Positions 52,985 through 61,882 of a stretch of DNA of 64,000 bases are shown here, in pieces. The notes below the pieces were generated by a model. The model saw nothing but the letters and a program-made list of their open reading frames with translations. It did not search any database and was not told where the DNA came from. The stretch's first letter is position 1; each line of letters starts with the position of its first letter. The stretch spans positions 168,921-232,920 of the forward strand of contig NZ_QEYD01000008.1 of assembly GCF_003122215.1 (NCBI RefSeq), in the 5' to 3' direction. Origin of the DNA: Pararhodobacter marinus. Lineage in GTDB: Bacteria > Pseudomonadota > Alphaproteobacteria > Rhodobacterales > Rhodobacteraceae. The translations under genes were made by a program, and so were the position numbers.

Positions 52985-55033
52985 TCACGCGGGCCAGGTC
53001 TTGGCCACCATGGTCAGCACGTCGTATTGCGCGACCGGGCTGCCGTCCTGCTTGGTGACGACGCAATCCCAGCGCACCTCGCCGTGATCGGCGGTTTCGC
53101 GCGGGTTGATCTCCTTGCAGGTCAGCGCGACGCCCAGCACGTCGCCGGGATAGACCGGGGCCAGGAACCGCAGGTTGTCAACGCCGTAATTGGCCAGAAC
53201 CGGGCCGGGATCGGGCTGCACGAAGAGCCCCGCCGCGAAGCTGACGATCAGGTAGCCATGCGCGACGCGGCCGTCGAAGAACGGGTTCGCCTTGGCCGCG
53301 TCCTCGTCCATATGGGCGTAGAACGTGTCGCCGGTGAAATTCGCGAAATGCTCAATATCGGCCAGAGTGATCTCGCGCTTTTCGGTGACGATCCGGTCGC
53401 CCACCTTCAGCTCGGCCAACGATTTGCGGAACGGGTGCGTGTCGTCGCGCGTGGGCGCGCCGGCGATCCAGCGGCCGGTCACGGCGGACAGGAGTTTCGG
53501 CGTGCCCTGCACCGCCGTGCGCTGCATGAAATGCTTCACGCCACGGATGCCGCCCATTTCCTCGCCGCCGCCCGCGCGGCCGGGGCCGCCATGGACAAGG
53601 TTCGGCAGCGGCGCGCCATGGCCCGTCGAACTTTTCGCCGAGGCGCGATTGCCCAAGAGGATGCGCCCGTGGAAGGGCGCCATGCCCAGCACCGCCTCTT
53701 CCGCCACTTCGGGCGAGTCGGTGAAGACCGAGGCCGCGAGCGAGCCCTTGCCGCGCTGGCTGAGCACCACCGCTTCGCCGAGATCGTCATAGGGCATGAG
53801 CGTCGAGACGGGCCCGAAGGCTTCGACATCGTGGACCGCCTGCGCTTTGCCCGGTTTGTCGCAATAAAGAACCACAGGGTTCAGGAAGGCGCCCTCATCG
53901 GGATCGCCCGACACCAGCGTCACCGCGTCAGGATTGCCCACGACGATCTCGGCATCCGCCTGCAGGTCGCGGATGCGCGCGCGGACCTCGTCGCGCTGCG
54001 ACAGCGAGGCGAGCGCGCCCATGCGTGTGCCCTCGTCCCCCGGCAGGCCCACGCCCATCCTGGCCAGCGCGGTTTCCAGCGCCTCGGTCACCGCCTGAAC
54101 CTGTGCGCGGGGCACGATGACCCGACGGATCGCGGTGCATTTCTGCCCCGCCTTCACCGTCATCTCGCGCACCACTTCCTTGACGAAGAGGTCGAATTCC
54201 GGCGTGCCCGCGACCGCGTCGGGGCCGAGGATCGCGGCGTTGAGGCTGTCGGCCTCCATCGTGAAGCGCACCGAGTTCTCGACGATGGCTTTCGAGGTCC
54301 GCAGCATCCGCCCGGTCCTGGCCGAGCCGGTGAAGGTGACCACGTCCTGTTCGGTCACATGGTCCAGCAGATCGCCGGTCGAGCCGCAGATGAGCTGCAG
54401 CGCGCCCTCGGGCAGGATCCCGCTCTCGACGATGCGGCGCACGACCAGCTCGGTCAGGTAGGCCGTTTGCGAGGCGGGTTTGACGATCGCGGGCATCCCC
54501 GCCAGCAGGGTGGGCGACAATTTCTCCAGCATCCCCCAGACGGGGAAGTTGAAGGCGTTGATATGCACCGCCACGCCCTGAAGCGGGGTTAGGATATGTT
54601 GCGCTGAGAAGCTGCCATCCTTGGACAGGGGCTCGACATTGCCCTCGACCAGCGTGCGGGTATTGGGCAACTCGCGCCGGCCCTGTCCCGAATAGCTGAA
54701 GAGCGTGTGAAACCCGCCCTCGATATCGACCATCCCGTCGCGCGGCGTGGCGCCCGTCGCCAGCGAGAGCGCGTGGAATTCATCCTTCAGCGCCGACAGG
54801 TGCTTGCCCAGCGCCTTGAGCATCTCGGCGCGCTGGTGAAAGGTCATCGCCCACAGCGCCGCGCCGGACTTGCGGCCATAGGCCAGCGCCTCGGCCATGT
54901 CGATCCCCGAGGCGTCGATCGTGGCGACCGGTGCGCCGGTACCCGCGTCGCGCAGAAGCTGGCCGTCGCGCGCGCCTGGATTCCAGGTGCCGCAGATGTA
55001 GCTTTTCAGCCGGATGGGGGTCTGATCCGTCAT
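52985..55033 (-). CDS. paaZ: Oxepin-CoA hydrolase / 3-oxo-5,6-dehydrosuberyl-CoA semialdehyde dehydrogenase
   Basis: Bifunctional ring-opening enzyme of aerobic phenylacetate degradation. The 682-residue protein has an N-terminal aldehyde dehydrogenase domain (catalytic Cys about 299 in KAGQKCTAIRR, catalytic Glu region FTMEADSLNAAILG) and, from about 535, a C-terminal MaoC-like hydratase domain (HFANFTGDTFYAHMDEDAAK with DxF...H, in parts) that hydrolyses oxepin-CoA. It is the last gene of the paa run. The start follows AAAGGACCCG at normal spacing. Confidence 0.94.
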   Translation of the reverse strand: MTDQTPIRLKSYICGTWNPGARDGQLLRDAGTGAPVATIDASGIDMAEALAYGRKSGAALWAMTFHQRAEMLKALGKHLSALKDEFHALSLATGATPRDGMVDIEGGFHTLFSYSGQGRRELPNTRTLVEGNVEPLSKDGSFSAQHILTPLQGVAVHINAFNFPVWGMLEKLSPTLLAGMPAIVKPASQTAYLTELVVRRIVESGILPEGALQLICGSTGDLLDHVTEQDVVTFTGSARTGRMLRTSKAIVENSVRFTMEADSLNAAILGPDAVAGTPEFDLFVKEVVREMTVKAGQKCTAIRRVIVPRAQVQAVTEALETALARMGVGLPGDEGTRMGALASLSQRDEVRARIRDLQADAEIVVGNPDAVTLVSGDPDEGAFLNPVVLYCDKPGKAQAVHDVEAFGPVSTLMPYDDLGEAVVLSQRGKGSLAASVFTDSPEVAEEAVLGMAPFHGRILLGNRASAKSSTGHGAPLPNLVHGGPGRAGGGEEMGGIRGVKHFMQRTAVQGTPKLLSAVTGRWIAGAPTRDDTHPFRKSLAELKVGDRIVTEKREITLADIEHFANFTGDTFYAHMDEDAAKANPFFDGRVAHGYLIVSFAAGLFVQPDPGPVLANYGVDNLRFLAPVYPGDVLGVALTCKEINPRETADHGEVRWDCVVTKQDGSPVAQYDVLTMVAKTWPA

Positions 55034-55044
55034 GACGGGTCCTT

Positions 55045-55797
55045 TCAGAGCGTGAGATCGGCGAGCGTGGCGTCCACGGACGCCTCCCACTCGGCCTTGA
55101 GATCGGCATTGGGACGATGGCGCAGCCCCATCCGCTTGAGCCGGTCGAAACGGTCCGAGGTTTCCGAGCCGAAGCCGGTGGCGACGCGCGGGCGCCAATA
55201 GGCCAGCGCGGCCTCGGCGGCGGCGCGGCCTTCCTCGGATTGGGCGATATGGGCAAGCCCCTCGATGCCCAGCTCGGCATGGCGGGTCTCGACGGGCGCC
55301 ACGGCGCGGAACACCTCGGCCAGCGGCTGGTAGCTGACCTGCGACAGCTCGGACAGCTGCACTTTGGCGGCCAGCCCCTGCAACACGTTCATCACCACCG
55401 CGTCGATCCAGCCTTCGAGCGGGTAGTGGAACACGCTGAGCCGCATGTCCCCGTCGCGGCGCGTTGCCCCGATATCGGCCTCGCGGGGCAGGCGGGCGGC
55501 CCAGGGATGCACGCCCTCGTAGCGCTCGGTATCGACACCGAACTCGGCCATGATCCGCAGCACGCGCTCGGCATGGTCGGCTTTTTCCAGCGTGATGCGC
55601 GCGGCGGCGATGCGGCTCTTGATGCCGGGCGCGTCGTTGATCGACTCGGCGAACCCGGCCGAGGCCGCCAGTTCGCTGTCGACGAAGCTGGCCATCAGGC
55701 GCAGCAGCTCGCCCCGGTAGCGCGCGGGCACGTTCCCCGGCGAGGTCAGCTTGCCGCCATGGGCGAGGTAGTCGTCGATGGACATGTCGTCGGTCAT
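55045..55797 (-). CDS. Ferritin-like phenylacetate catabolic protein (PaaA/PaaC family)
   Basis: A 250-residue helical protein in the PaaA/PaaC ferritin-like group, not one of the five standard monooxygenase subunits. Visible helices carry ExxH-type pairs: ARITLEKADHAERVLRI (E..DH) and VAPVETRHAELGIEGLAHI (ETRH). It might be a further diiron-type protein that guards or matures the epoxidase or acts on a CoA intermediate; the reaction is unknown. It lies between paaE (39 nt) and paaZ (11 nt), as in related Rhodobacterales operons I recall. Confidence 0.75.
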   Translation of the reverse strand: MTDDMSIDDYLAHGGKLTSPGNVPARYRGELLRLMASFVDSELAASAGFAESINDAPGIKSRIAAARITLEKADHAERVLRIMAEFGVDTERYEGVHPWAARLPREADIGATRRDGDMRLSVFHYPLEGWIDAVVMNVLQGLAAKVQLSELSQVSYQPLAEVFRAVAPVETRHAELGIEGLAHIAQSEEGRAAAEAALAYWRPRVATGFGSETSDRFDRLKRMGLRHRPNADLKAEWEASVDATLADLTL

Positions 55798-55836
55798 GGG
55801 TCTCTCCTCCCCCGATAGGGTCCGGCGCAGCGGCTT

Positions 55837-56910
55837 TTACTGGTCGTAGCTCACGACGATCCGGTCGCTGAGCGGGTAGCACTGGCAGGTCAGCACATAG
55901 CCCTGCCGGACCTCGTAATCTTCCAGCGCATGGTTCGTCATCATCTCGGCCTCGCCCTCGAGCACCTTGGCCCGGCAGGTCGAGCATACGCCCGCCTTGC
56001 AGGCATAGGGCGCGTCCAGATCGGCCCCCAGGGCCGCGTCGAGCAGGCTCTCGCCCGATTTCGGCATGCGGAAGGTGCGGGTGGTGCCGTCGAGCGTGAC
56101 GGTCGCCTCGCAGGCCTCGCCGCTATCGGCGACCTGGCTCACGGCCTTTTTCTTCGCGCGGCCGGGCTGGCCTGAGGCGAAGAGTTCGAACTTGATCTGG
56201 TCATCGCTCAGCCCGTGCGCGCGCAGGCTGTCGGCGATGGCCAGCATCATCGGCTCGGGCCCGCAGATGAAGGCGGTATCGACCGTCTTCGGATCGACCC
56301 AATGGGTGAAAAGCGCGGTCATCTTGTCTGCATCGACGCGGCCCGTGAACAGCTCGATCTCCTGTCCTTCGGCTTCCAGAACATGGATCACCGACAGACG
56401 CCCGAGGAAGCTGTTCTTCAGATCCTCCAGCTCTTCGCGGAACATGATCGAGTTGATCTGCCGGTTGGCGTAGACCAGCGTGAAGCGGCTTTTCGGCTCG
56501 CGCGTCAGCACGGTTTTCAGGATCGACAGCACCGGCGTGATTCCCGATCCGCCCGCGAAGCCCAGGTAATGACGCCCGGCCGCCGGTTCCAGAACGGTGT
56601 GGAAATTCCCCATCGGCGGCATCGCTTCCAGCGTCTCGCCGGGCGCCAGGTTCTCGTTGGCCCAGGTGCTGAACGCGCCGCCATCGACCCGCTTGATGCC
56701 GACCTTCAACAGCCCCTCGTCGAGCCCTGCGCAGATCGAATAGGACCGGCGCAACTCCTCGCCGTCGAAATCGCGGCGGAAGGTCAGGTACTGACCCTGA
56801 ATGAAGGCGAAGCGCTCGGCATCTTCGGGCCGCGGGCGCAGGGTTACGACCACCGCGTCGCGGGTGTCTTTCTTCACGTCGATCACGTCGAGGGGCAGGA
56901 AACGCGCCAT
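55837..56910 (-). CDS. paaE: Phenylacetyl-CoA epoxidase, reductase subunit
   Basis: Electron-transfer component feeding NADPH electrons to the PaaAC diiron centre. The 357-residue protein joins a ferredoxin-reductase module (FAD motif RRSYSICA, NADP-binding GFAGGSGITPVLSILK, CGPEPMM) with a C-terminal plant-type 2Fe-2S domain (CKAGVCSTCRAKVLEG, fourth Cys in VLTCQCYP). The internal ATG MARFLPLDV was chosen. Ten nt after paaD. Confidence 0.94.
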   Translation of the reverse strand: MARFLPLDVIDVKKDTRDAVVVTLRPRPEDAERFAFIQGQYLTFRRDFDGEELRRSYSICAGLDEGLLKVGIKRVDGGAFSTWANENLAPGETLEAMPPMGNFHTVLEPAAGRHYLGFAGGSGITPVLSILKTVLTREPKSRFTLVYANRQINSIMFREELEDLKNSFLGRLSVIHVLEAEGQEIELFTGRVDADKMTALFTHWVDPKTVDTAFICGPEPMMLAIADSLRAHGLSDDQIKFELFASGQPGRAKKKAVSQVADSGEACEATVTLDGTTRTFRMPKSGESLLDAALGADLDAPYACKAGVCSTCRAKVLEGEAEMMTNHALEDYEVRQGYVLTCQCYPLSDRIVVSYDQ

Positions 56911-56920
56911 GTCCAAAACC

Positions 56921-57433
56921 TCAGATGCATTTGAAATAATCGAAGGGCTCAAGGCAGTCGGTGCAGCGATAGGCCGCCTTGCAGGGGGTCGATCCGAACT
57001 GGCTGACCTTTTCGGTCCTGGTCGATCCGCAGCGCGGGCATTCGACCGCCAAGTTGCTCTGCCCGCTCAAGCGGCTGATCCGGCCCGCCAGCACGCCATC
57101 GGCAGCGGTGCCGTCGACGGGGGGGGCGATGCCGTAAGCCTTGAGCGCCTCGCGGGCTTGCGGCCTGATCCAGTCGGTGGTCCAGGGCGGCGTGAGCTGG
57201 CGCTCCAGCCGCATCTGTCCGATCCCTTCGTCGCGCAGTTTCTTCTCGATCTCGAAATTGATCACGCTGGTGGCCGGGCAACCCGAATAGGTGGGCGTCA
57301 CGGTCACCACCAACGTGTCATCGTCCCACGCAACATCGCGGATGATGCCCAGATCGGTGAGCGAGATCACCGGGATCTCCGGGTCAGGGATCTCGCCCAG
57401 CCAGTCCCAGACCTGTTCCAGCGCCGGTCTCAC
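56921..57433 (-). CDS. paaD: Phenylacetyl-CoA epoxidase assembly protein PaaD
   Basis: A 170-residue DUF59/MIP18-type protein (VWDWLGEIPDPEIPVISLTDLGIIRDV, in parts; TPTYSGCPAT) with a C-terminal zinc or Fe-S ribbon (CPRCGSTRTEK ... CKAAYRCTDC). Needed for epoxidase activity, probably in Fe-S maturation. The GTG start overlaps the paaC stop (GTGA), which decides it over the next GTG. Confidence 0.9.
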   Translation of the reverse strand: MRPALEQVWDWLGEIPDPEIPVISLTDLGIIRDVAWDDDTLVVTVTPTYSGCPATSVINFEIEKKLRDEGIGQMRLERQLTPPWTTDWIRPQAREALKAYGIAPPVDGTAADGVLAGRISRLSGQSNLAVECPRCGSTRTEKVSQFGSTPCKAAYRCTDCLEPFDYFKCI

Positions 57434-58278
57434 CACGTGGCGTCCGGATAGGCGCGCTGCAGCCACTGCATATGCGTCAGCAGATGACCCATATGCTCGC
57501 TGTGACGGCCCTGCTTGCCGCCCTGATGCGCGAAATCGCTCTCGGGCCGGGTCAGCGTGGCCTCGGCAAAGACCGCGTTCACGGTCTCGTCGAAGGTCGC
57601 GCGCAGGCTTTCGGGCGCGGGCATGAGCCCGGCCTCGGCCAGCCGTGTGTCGACCGCATCGGCGATGAAGGCCTCGCCCGCATAGCCCCACAGCGCCTCC
57701 AGCGCCGCCTGCATCCGCGCGTGGCTTTCCTCGGTGCCGTCGCCCAGCCGGATCACCAGATCGGCGGAGCGCTCGATATGATAGGCCACTTCCTTGCCCG
57801 CCTTGCGCGCGATGGCGGCGATGCGGTCGTCCGACGAGCCTTCCAGCGCCTTCAGCATCGGCGCATGCCAGGCGTCGAACAGGAATTGCCGCATCAGCGT
57901 CTGGCCGAAATCGCCGTTCGGGCGTTCCACCAGCAGAAGGTTGCGAAAGTCCCATCCGTCGCGGCGAAAGGCCAGCGCGTCGGCATCGCGCCCGCGCCCC
58001 TCGACCTCGCCCGCCAGACCCAGCCAGAGCTGCGTCTGCCCGATCAGGTCCAGCGCCATGTTGGCCAGCGCGATATCCTCTTCCAGCACCGGCGCATGAC
58101 CGCACCATTCCGACACGCGATGCCCCAGAATCAGGCAATTATCGCCCAGTCTTGTAAGACCCGTGAACAGGTCGTGCCCGGGCGAGCCCACTTCCAGCGG
58201 CGCGCGCCCCTCACCCTTCTGCGCGGCCGCAAGCGCGGCGGCATCGGGCGTCATGACGTCAGACAACGAGGGGGCCAT
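57430..58278 (-). CDS. paaC: Phenylacetyl-CoA epoxidase, structural subunit
   Basis: Catalytically inactive ferritin-like partner of PaaA; 282 residues. Family blocks: DNCLILGHRVSEWCGHAPVLEEDIALANMALDLIGQ in pieces, and FRNLLLVERPNGDFGQTLMRQ; near the C-terminus HSEHMGHLLTHMQWLQR. The ATG shares one base with the paaB stop (TGATG); a GTG one codon earlier is possible. Confidence 0.93.
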   Translation of the reverse strand: MAPSLSDVMTPDAAALAAAQKGEGRAPLEVGSPGHDLFTGLTRLGDNCLILGHRVSEWCGHAPVLEEDIALANMALDLIGQTQLWLGLAGEVEGRGRDADALAFRRDGWDFRNLLLVERPNGDFGQTLMRQFLFDAWHAPMLKALEGSSDDRIAAIARKAGKEVAYHIERSADLVIRLGDGTEESHARMQAALEALWGYAGEAFIADAVDTRLAEAGLMPAPESLRATFDETVNAVFAEATLTRPESDFAHQGGKQGRHSEHMGHLLTHMQWLQRAYPDATW

Positions 58279-58562
58279 CACATATGCCCCACTTCGTCGG
58301 GAATGTCGTAAAAGGTGGGGTGACGATAGACCTTGTCATTCGCCGGCTCGAACAGAGGCCCCTTCTCGGACGGCGCCGAGGCGGTGATCTGCGCCGAGGG
58401 CACGACCCAGATCGAGACACCCTCGTTGCGCCGCGTGTAGACGTCGCGGGCATGGCGGATCGCCAGTTCGGCATCGGGCGCGTGCAGGCTGCCGACGTGA
58501 CGGTGGTTGAGGCCGTGCTGACCCCGGATGAAGACTTCCCAAAGCGGCCATTCGCTGGACAT
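58278..58562 (-). CDS. paaB: Phenylacetyl-CoA epoxidase, subunit B
   Basis: A 94-residue subunit that bridges PaaAC heterodimers in the epoxidase. Pattern: MSSEWPLWEVFIRGQHGLNHRHVGSLHAPDAELAIRHARDVYTRRNEGVSIWVV (recognisable in parts LNHRHVGSLHA and ARDVYTRRNEGVSIW), diagnostic for PaaB. It follows paaA after 66 nt that contain element E13. Confidence 0.93.
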   Translation of the reverse strand: MSSEWPLWEVFIRGQHGLNHRHVGSLHAPDAELAIRHARDVYTRRNEGVSIWVVPSAQITASAPSEKGPLFEPANDKVYRHPTFYDIPDEVGHM

Positions 58563-58572
58563 GGCTAAAGCC

Positions 58573-58628
58573 CTTTCATTCTGCCTGAAATACTCTGCAG
58601 GGGGTGCGGGGGATGCAAAATCCCCCGC
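58573..58628 (-). repeat. Dispersed two-box element, A form, with hairpin (E13)
   Basis: Minus strand: hairpin GCGGGGGAT/ATCCCCCGC (58628-58606) directly after the paaA stop, CACCCCCTGCA, then GAGTATTT, 5 nt, AGAATGAAAG (58595-58573). It is inside the paaAB interval, so it does not end the operon, or only partly does so; paaB starts 11 nt later. Confidence 0.75.
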
Positions 58629-59606
58629 TTATTCGGCCGCCACCCGGCGGGTCGCCTGTTTGCGCGCATGCGCCATCAACCCGTCGCGGACCCATGCCCC
58701 GTCGCGCCAGGCGCGGGTGCGGGCTTCCATCCGGTCGGCATTGCACGGGCCGTTGCCCTTGAGGACCTCGTAGAACTCGTTCCAGTCCGGCTCGGAGAAA
58801 TCGTAGCCGCCCTTGTCCTCGTTCCATTTCAGGTTCTCGTCGGGGATCGTCAGGCCCAGGAACTCGGCCTGCGGCACCGTCTGGTCGACGAATTTCTGGC
58901 GCAGCTCGTCATTGGTGTTGATCTTGATCTTCCACGCCATCGACTGGGTCGAGTGCACCGAATCCTTGTCCGACGGGCCGAACATCATCAGCGACGGATA
59001 CCAGAAGCGGTTCAGCGCATCCTGCGCCATCGCCTTCTGCTCGGGCGTGCCTTCGGCCATCTTGCGGATCAGGTCGTAGCCCTGCCGCTGGTGGAAGCTC
59101 TCTTCCTTGCAGATCCGCACCATGGCCCGGGCATAGGGACCGAACGAGGTCCGCTGCAGCGGCACCTGGTTCATGATCGCGGCACCATCGACCAGCCAGC
59201 CCACCGCGCCGATATCGGCCCAGGTCAGCGTCGGGTAGTTGAAGATCGACGAATACTTCATCTTCCCAGACAGAAGCTGCTCGGTCAGCTCGTCGCGCGA
59301 GATGCCCAGCGTTTCCGCCGCGCAGTACAGATACAGGCCATGGCCCGCCTCGTCCTGGACCTTGGCCAGCAGGATCGCCTTGCGCTCCAGCGTGGGGGCG
59401 CGGGTGATCCAGTTGCCCTCGGGCAGCTGGCCGACGATCTCGGAATGCGCGTGCTGGCCGATCTGGCGGATCAGCGTCTTGCGATAGCCCTCGGGCATCC
59501 AGTCCTTGGGCTCGATCCGCTCGCCCGCGTCGATGCGGGCCTGAAAGGCCGCGAGCTTTTCGGGATCTTCCTCGGTGGCTTCGGACTTCACCATTTGTGC
59601 ATACAT
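58629..59606 (-). CDS. paaA: Phenylacetyl-CoA epoxidase, catalytic subunit
   Basis: Diiron subunit that inserts one oxygen atom into phenylacetyl-CoA to give the 1,2-epoxide. The 325-residue protein has carboxylate-bridged diiron ligands in [14 protein letters not shown] (ExxH) and [12 protein letters not shown] (ExxH), and [20 protein letters not shown] (in parts) typical of PaaA. The [13 protein letters not shown] follows AAAGGAAAGACCC. Confidence 0.95.
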   Translation of the reverse strand: MYAQMVKSEATEEDPEKLAAFQARIDAGERIEPKDWMPEGYRKTLIRQIGQHAHSEIVGQLPEGNWITRAPTLERKAILLAKVQDEAGHGLYLYCAAETLGISRDELTEQLLSGKMKYSSIFNYPTLTWADIGAVGWLVDGAAIMNQVPLQRTSFGPYARAMVRICKEESFHQRQGYDLIRKMAEGTPEQKAMAQDALNRFWYPSLMMFGPSDKDSVHSTQSMAWKIKINTNDELRQKFVDQTVPQAEFLGLTIPDENLKWNEDKGGYDFSEPDWNEFYEVLKGNGPCNADRMEARTRAWRDGAWVRDGLMAHARKQATRRVAAE

Positions 59607-59664
59607 GGGTCTTTCCTTTGCTGTTGGCCCCTGATTCCGCTCCGGCCTTGGCCGGGGGACCGGA

Positions 59665-60870
59665 TCAGACGCGTTCCATAACCAGCGCGATGCCCTGTCC
59701 GACACCGACGCACATCGTACACAGGGCATAGCGCCCGCCATTGCGTTGCAACTGCCACATCGCCGTACCGACAAGCCGCGCGCCCGACATGCCCAGCGGA
59801 TGGCCCAGCGCGATCGCGCCGCCCTGAGGGTTAACGCGGGGATCCGCGTCTTCGATCCCCAGATCGCGCAGAACGGCCAGACCTTGGGCGGCGAAGGCTT
59901 CGTTCAGCTCGATGACGTCCATCTGATCGAGGCTCAGGCCGGTGCGCTCCATCAGCTTGCGCACGGCAGGGACCGGGCCCACGCCCATCACGCGGGGTTC
60001 GACCCCGGCGGCGGCCATGCCGACGATGCGCGCGCGCGGCGTCAGGCCATGGGCCTTCGCGGCGGCTTCCGAGGCGATGATCGTCGCCGCCGCCCCGTCA
60101 TTGACGCCCGAGGCATTGCCCGCCGTCACCGTCAGATCGGCGCCGTTCACGCCGCGCAGCTTGGCCAGCTGGTCGGGCGTCACGTCCGGACGGGGATGTT
60201 CGTCGGTATCGACGACCCGGGGATCGCCCTTGCGTTGCGGGATCGTCACCGGCGCGATTTCATCGGCGAAAAGCCCTGCCGCCTGCGCCCTGGCCCAGGC
60301 CTGCTGCGAGCGCAGCGCGAAGGCGTCCTGATCCTCGCGGCTGATGCCCCAGTCGGCGGCGACATTGTCGGCGGTCTGCGGCATCGAATGGGTGCCGTAG
60401 GCTTTTTCCATCGCCTTGTTGACGAAGCGCCAGCCGATCGTGGTGTCATAGACCGCGTTGGCGCGGCTGAAGGCCGCATCGGCCTTGGGCATCACGAAGG
60501 GCGCGCGCGACATGCTTTCGACGCCGCCCGCCAGCATCATGTCGGCATCGCCCGCCCGGATCGCGCGGGCCGCCTGACCCACCGCGTCCATGCCCGAGCC
60601 GCAGAGCCGGTTGATCGTGGTGCCGGGAACCGAGACGGGCAGGCCCGCCAGAAGCACCGCCATGCGCGCCACGTTGCGATTGTCCTCGCCCGCCTGATTG
60701 GCGCAGCCATAGATCACGTCGTCGATGGCCGACCAGTCCATGCCGGGATGGCGGTCGATCAGCGCCTTGAGGGGGGCGGCGGCCAGATCGTCGGCGCGAA
60801 CCGCCGACAGCGCGCCGCCATAGCGCCCGATCGGCGTGCGGACCGCATCGCAGATGAAAGCCTCGGACAT
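59665..60870 (-). CDS. paaJ: 3-oxoadipyl-CoA/3-oxo-5,6-dehydrosuberyl-CoA thiolase
   Basis: Thiolase acting twice in the phenylacetate route. The 401-residue protein has Cys in [15 protein letters not shown] (about residue 90), [20 protein letters not shown] and [14 protein letters not shown]. Position at the head of paaA-E and sequence type (PcaF/PaaJ) support the name over a generic acetyl-CoA acetyltransferase. It follows the promoter/operator region 60889-60958. Confidence 0.93.
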   Translation of the reverse strand: MSEAFICDAVRTPIGRYGGALSAVRADDLAAAPLKALIDRHPGMDWSAIDDVIYGCANQAGEDNRNVARMAVLLAGLPVSVPGTTINRLCGSGMDAVGQAARAIRAGDADMMLAGGVESMSRAPFVMPKADAAFSRANAVYDTTIGWRFVNKAMEKAYGTHSMPQTADNVAADWGISREDQDAFALRSQQAWARAQAAGLFADEIAPVTIPQRKGDPRVVDTDEHPRPDVTPDQLAKLRGVNGADLTVTAGNASGVNDGAAATIIASEAAAKAHGLTPRARIVGMAAAGVEPRVMGVGPVPAVRKLMERTGLSLDQMDVIELNEAFAAQGLAVLRDLGIEDADPRVNPQGGAIALGHPLGMSGARLVGTAMWQLQRNGGRYALCTMCVGVGQGIALVMERV

Positions 60871-60888
60871 CAGCTCCTCCCTAATCGC

Positions 60889-60902
60889 TGACCGTTCGGT
60901 CA
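60889..60902. promoter_or_regulatory. Palindrome at the paaJ transcription start
   Basis: TGACCG-TT-CGGTCA, perfect 6-bp arms, overlapping the predicted start of the paaJ transcript. The ACCG/CGGT core recalls operators of TetR-type PaaR regulators; no such gene is in the window. Confidence 0.55.
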
Positions 60903-60903
60903 C

Positions 60904-60932
60904 TGTATAGGCGCTGACGTGTCACAAATCAA
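60904..60932 (-). promoter_or_regulatory. Promoter of the paaJ-A-B-C-D-E-Z transcript
   Basis: Minus strand: TTGATT (60932-60927), 17 bp, TATACA (60909-60904), close to sigma-70 consensus. Predicted start near 60897, 27 nt before the paaJ ATG. Confidence 0.75.
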
Positions 60933-60958
60933 TTCGTTTTTCCCGTTGGCTTGTGACA
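60920..60958. promoter_or_regulatory. PaaX-type spaced inverted repeat
   Basis: TGTCACAA (60920-60927) and TTGTGACA (60951-60958) are perfect inverted copies, 23 bp apart, 39 bp in all. Counted as 6-bp arms it is TGTCAC-N27-GTGACA, the same geometry as TGATTC-N27-GAATCA that I recall for E. coli PaaX. It covers the -35 box of the paaJ promoter and begins 2 bp from the paaX stop. Confidence 0.75.
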
Positions 60959-60960
60959 TA

Positions 60961-61842
60961 TCAGCCTGTGCGGCGCACCCCGCCGCCAAGTGTCTGACCC
61001 GCTTCGATCTTTGCGCCGGGCAGGGGGGCGGCCTGCGGCGGCAGTAAGCCCTGCGCGCCCTCGAAGCGCCGGCCGATATGCGAATCGGCGAGCGGCGAGA
61101 GCGCGGCATAGAGCCGGTGGAACAGGTCCCGCGCGGCATGGCCGGGCCAGTCGGCGGGAAGAGCCTCGGGTGGCAGGCGCGGGTCGCGCAACAGCGCGTG
61201 GCGCCAGGCGTGAACGAGCAGCAGCCGGGCCGCGAGCGCCTGCGCCCCGTCGCCGGGCGCGCAGGTTTCCAGCGGCGCGAAATGACCGATCAGCGCGCGA
61301 TACGCGGCAGCATGAGGCGCCAGATCCCAGGCCTGCGCGGCGAAATCGGCGAGCAACGCCTCGGCGCCGGCGGGCACGGCGTCGAAACTCAGCAGTCCTT
61401 TCGGTGGCGTCCCGCGCGCGGGCCCGACCGCCAGTGTCGGCTTCAGCCGCGCATAGCCCTGCCGCTCGAGCTGAACCATCCGGGTTTCTGCCTCGCCCTC
61501 GGGCAGGTGCACGAAGCGCCACGACCAGGGTTCGGGCGGGCCGTAGATCAGGCGCGAGGCCTCGTCGAACTCGGCGCGCGCGGCGTCGCTCAGGCGGTAG
61601 AAGCTGCGCCGCCCGCGCCGCCAGCCTTCAAGCTGCCCGGCCGCGACCAGCCGCGAAACGGCGGTCCGCACCAGCGTTTCGGATATGCCCGCCATGGCGC
61701 AGGTCTCGATGATCGTGCCGATCCAGACCTCGCCGCCCCTTGGCACCACCGCGTCGCCGTAAAGCGTGACGATGAACCCCGCCGCGCGCAGGGGCAGTGC
61801 AGAGACGATGGTGTCGAGCTGGTCGGAAAAGGCGTCACGCAT
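60961..61842 (-). CDS. paaX: Phenylacetate degradation repressor PaaX
   Basis: A 293-residue repressor that in E. coli is released by phenylacetyl-CoA. N-terminal winged helix (GFIVTLYGDAVVPRGGEVWIGTI, in parts; MAGISETLVRTAVSRLVAAGQL), central RRSFYRLSDAA, the ACT-like middle domain, and the C-terminal PaaX_C region (HAWRHALLRDPRLPPEALPADWPG in parts). The LRDPRLPPEALPADWPG block is highly diagnostic. It sits just upstream of paaJ on the same strand. Confidence 0.93.
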   Translation of the reverse strand: MRDAFSDQLDTIVSALPLRAAGFIVTLYGDAVVPRGGEVWIGTIIETCAMAGISETLVRTAVSRLVAAGQLEGWRRGRRSFYRLSDAARAEFDEASRLIYGPPEPWSWRFVHLPEGEAETRMVQLERQGYARLKPTLAVGPARGTPPKGLLSFDAVPAGAEALLADFAAQAWDLAPHAAAYRALIGHFAPLETCAPGDGAQALAARLLLVHAWRHALLRDPRLPPEALPADWPGHAARDLFHRLYAALSPLADSHIGRRFEGAQGLLPPQAAPLPGAKIEAGQTLGGGVRRTG

Positions 61843-61882
61843 GCTTCATCCTGCCACGAAGCCTTGCATTAGGCGAGGGTGG

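Noticed and set aside
52985..55987. A single 1000-codon frame covering paaZ and the region upstream
   Set aside because: The first 318 codons lie in another frame of the ferritin-like gene and read as low-complexity sequence; the PaaZ N-terminus MTDQTPIRLKSY with a ribosome site sets the start at 55033.
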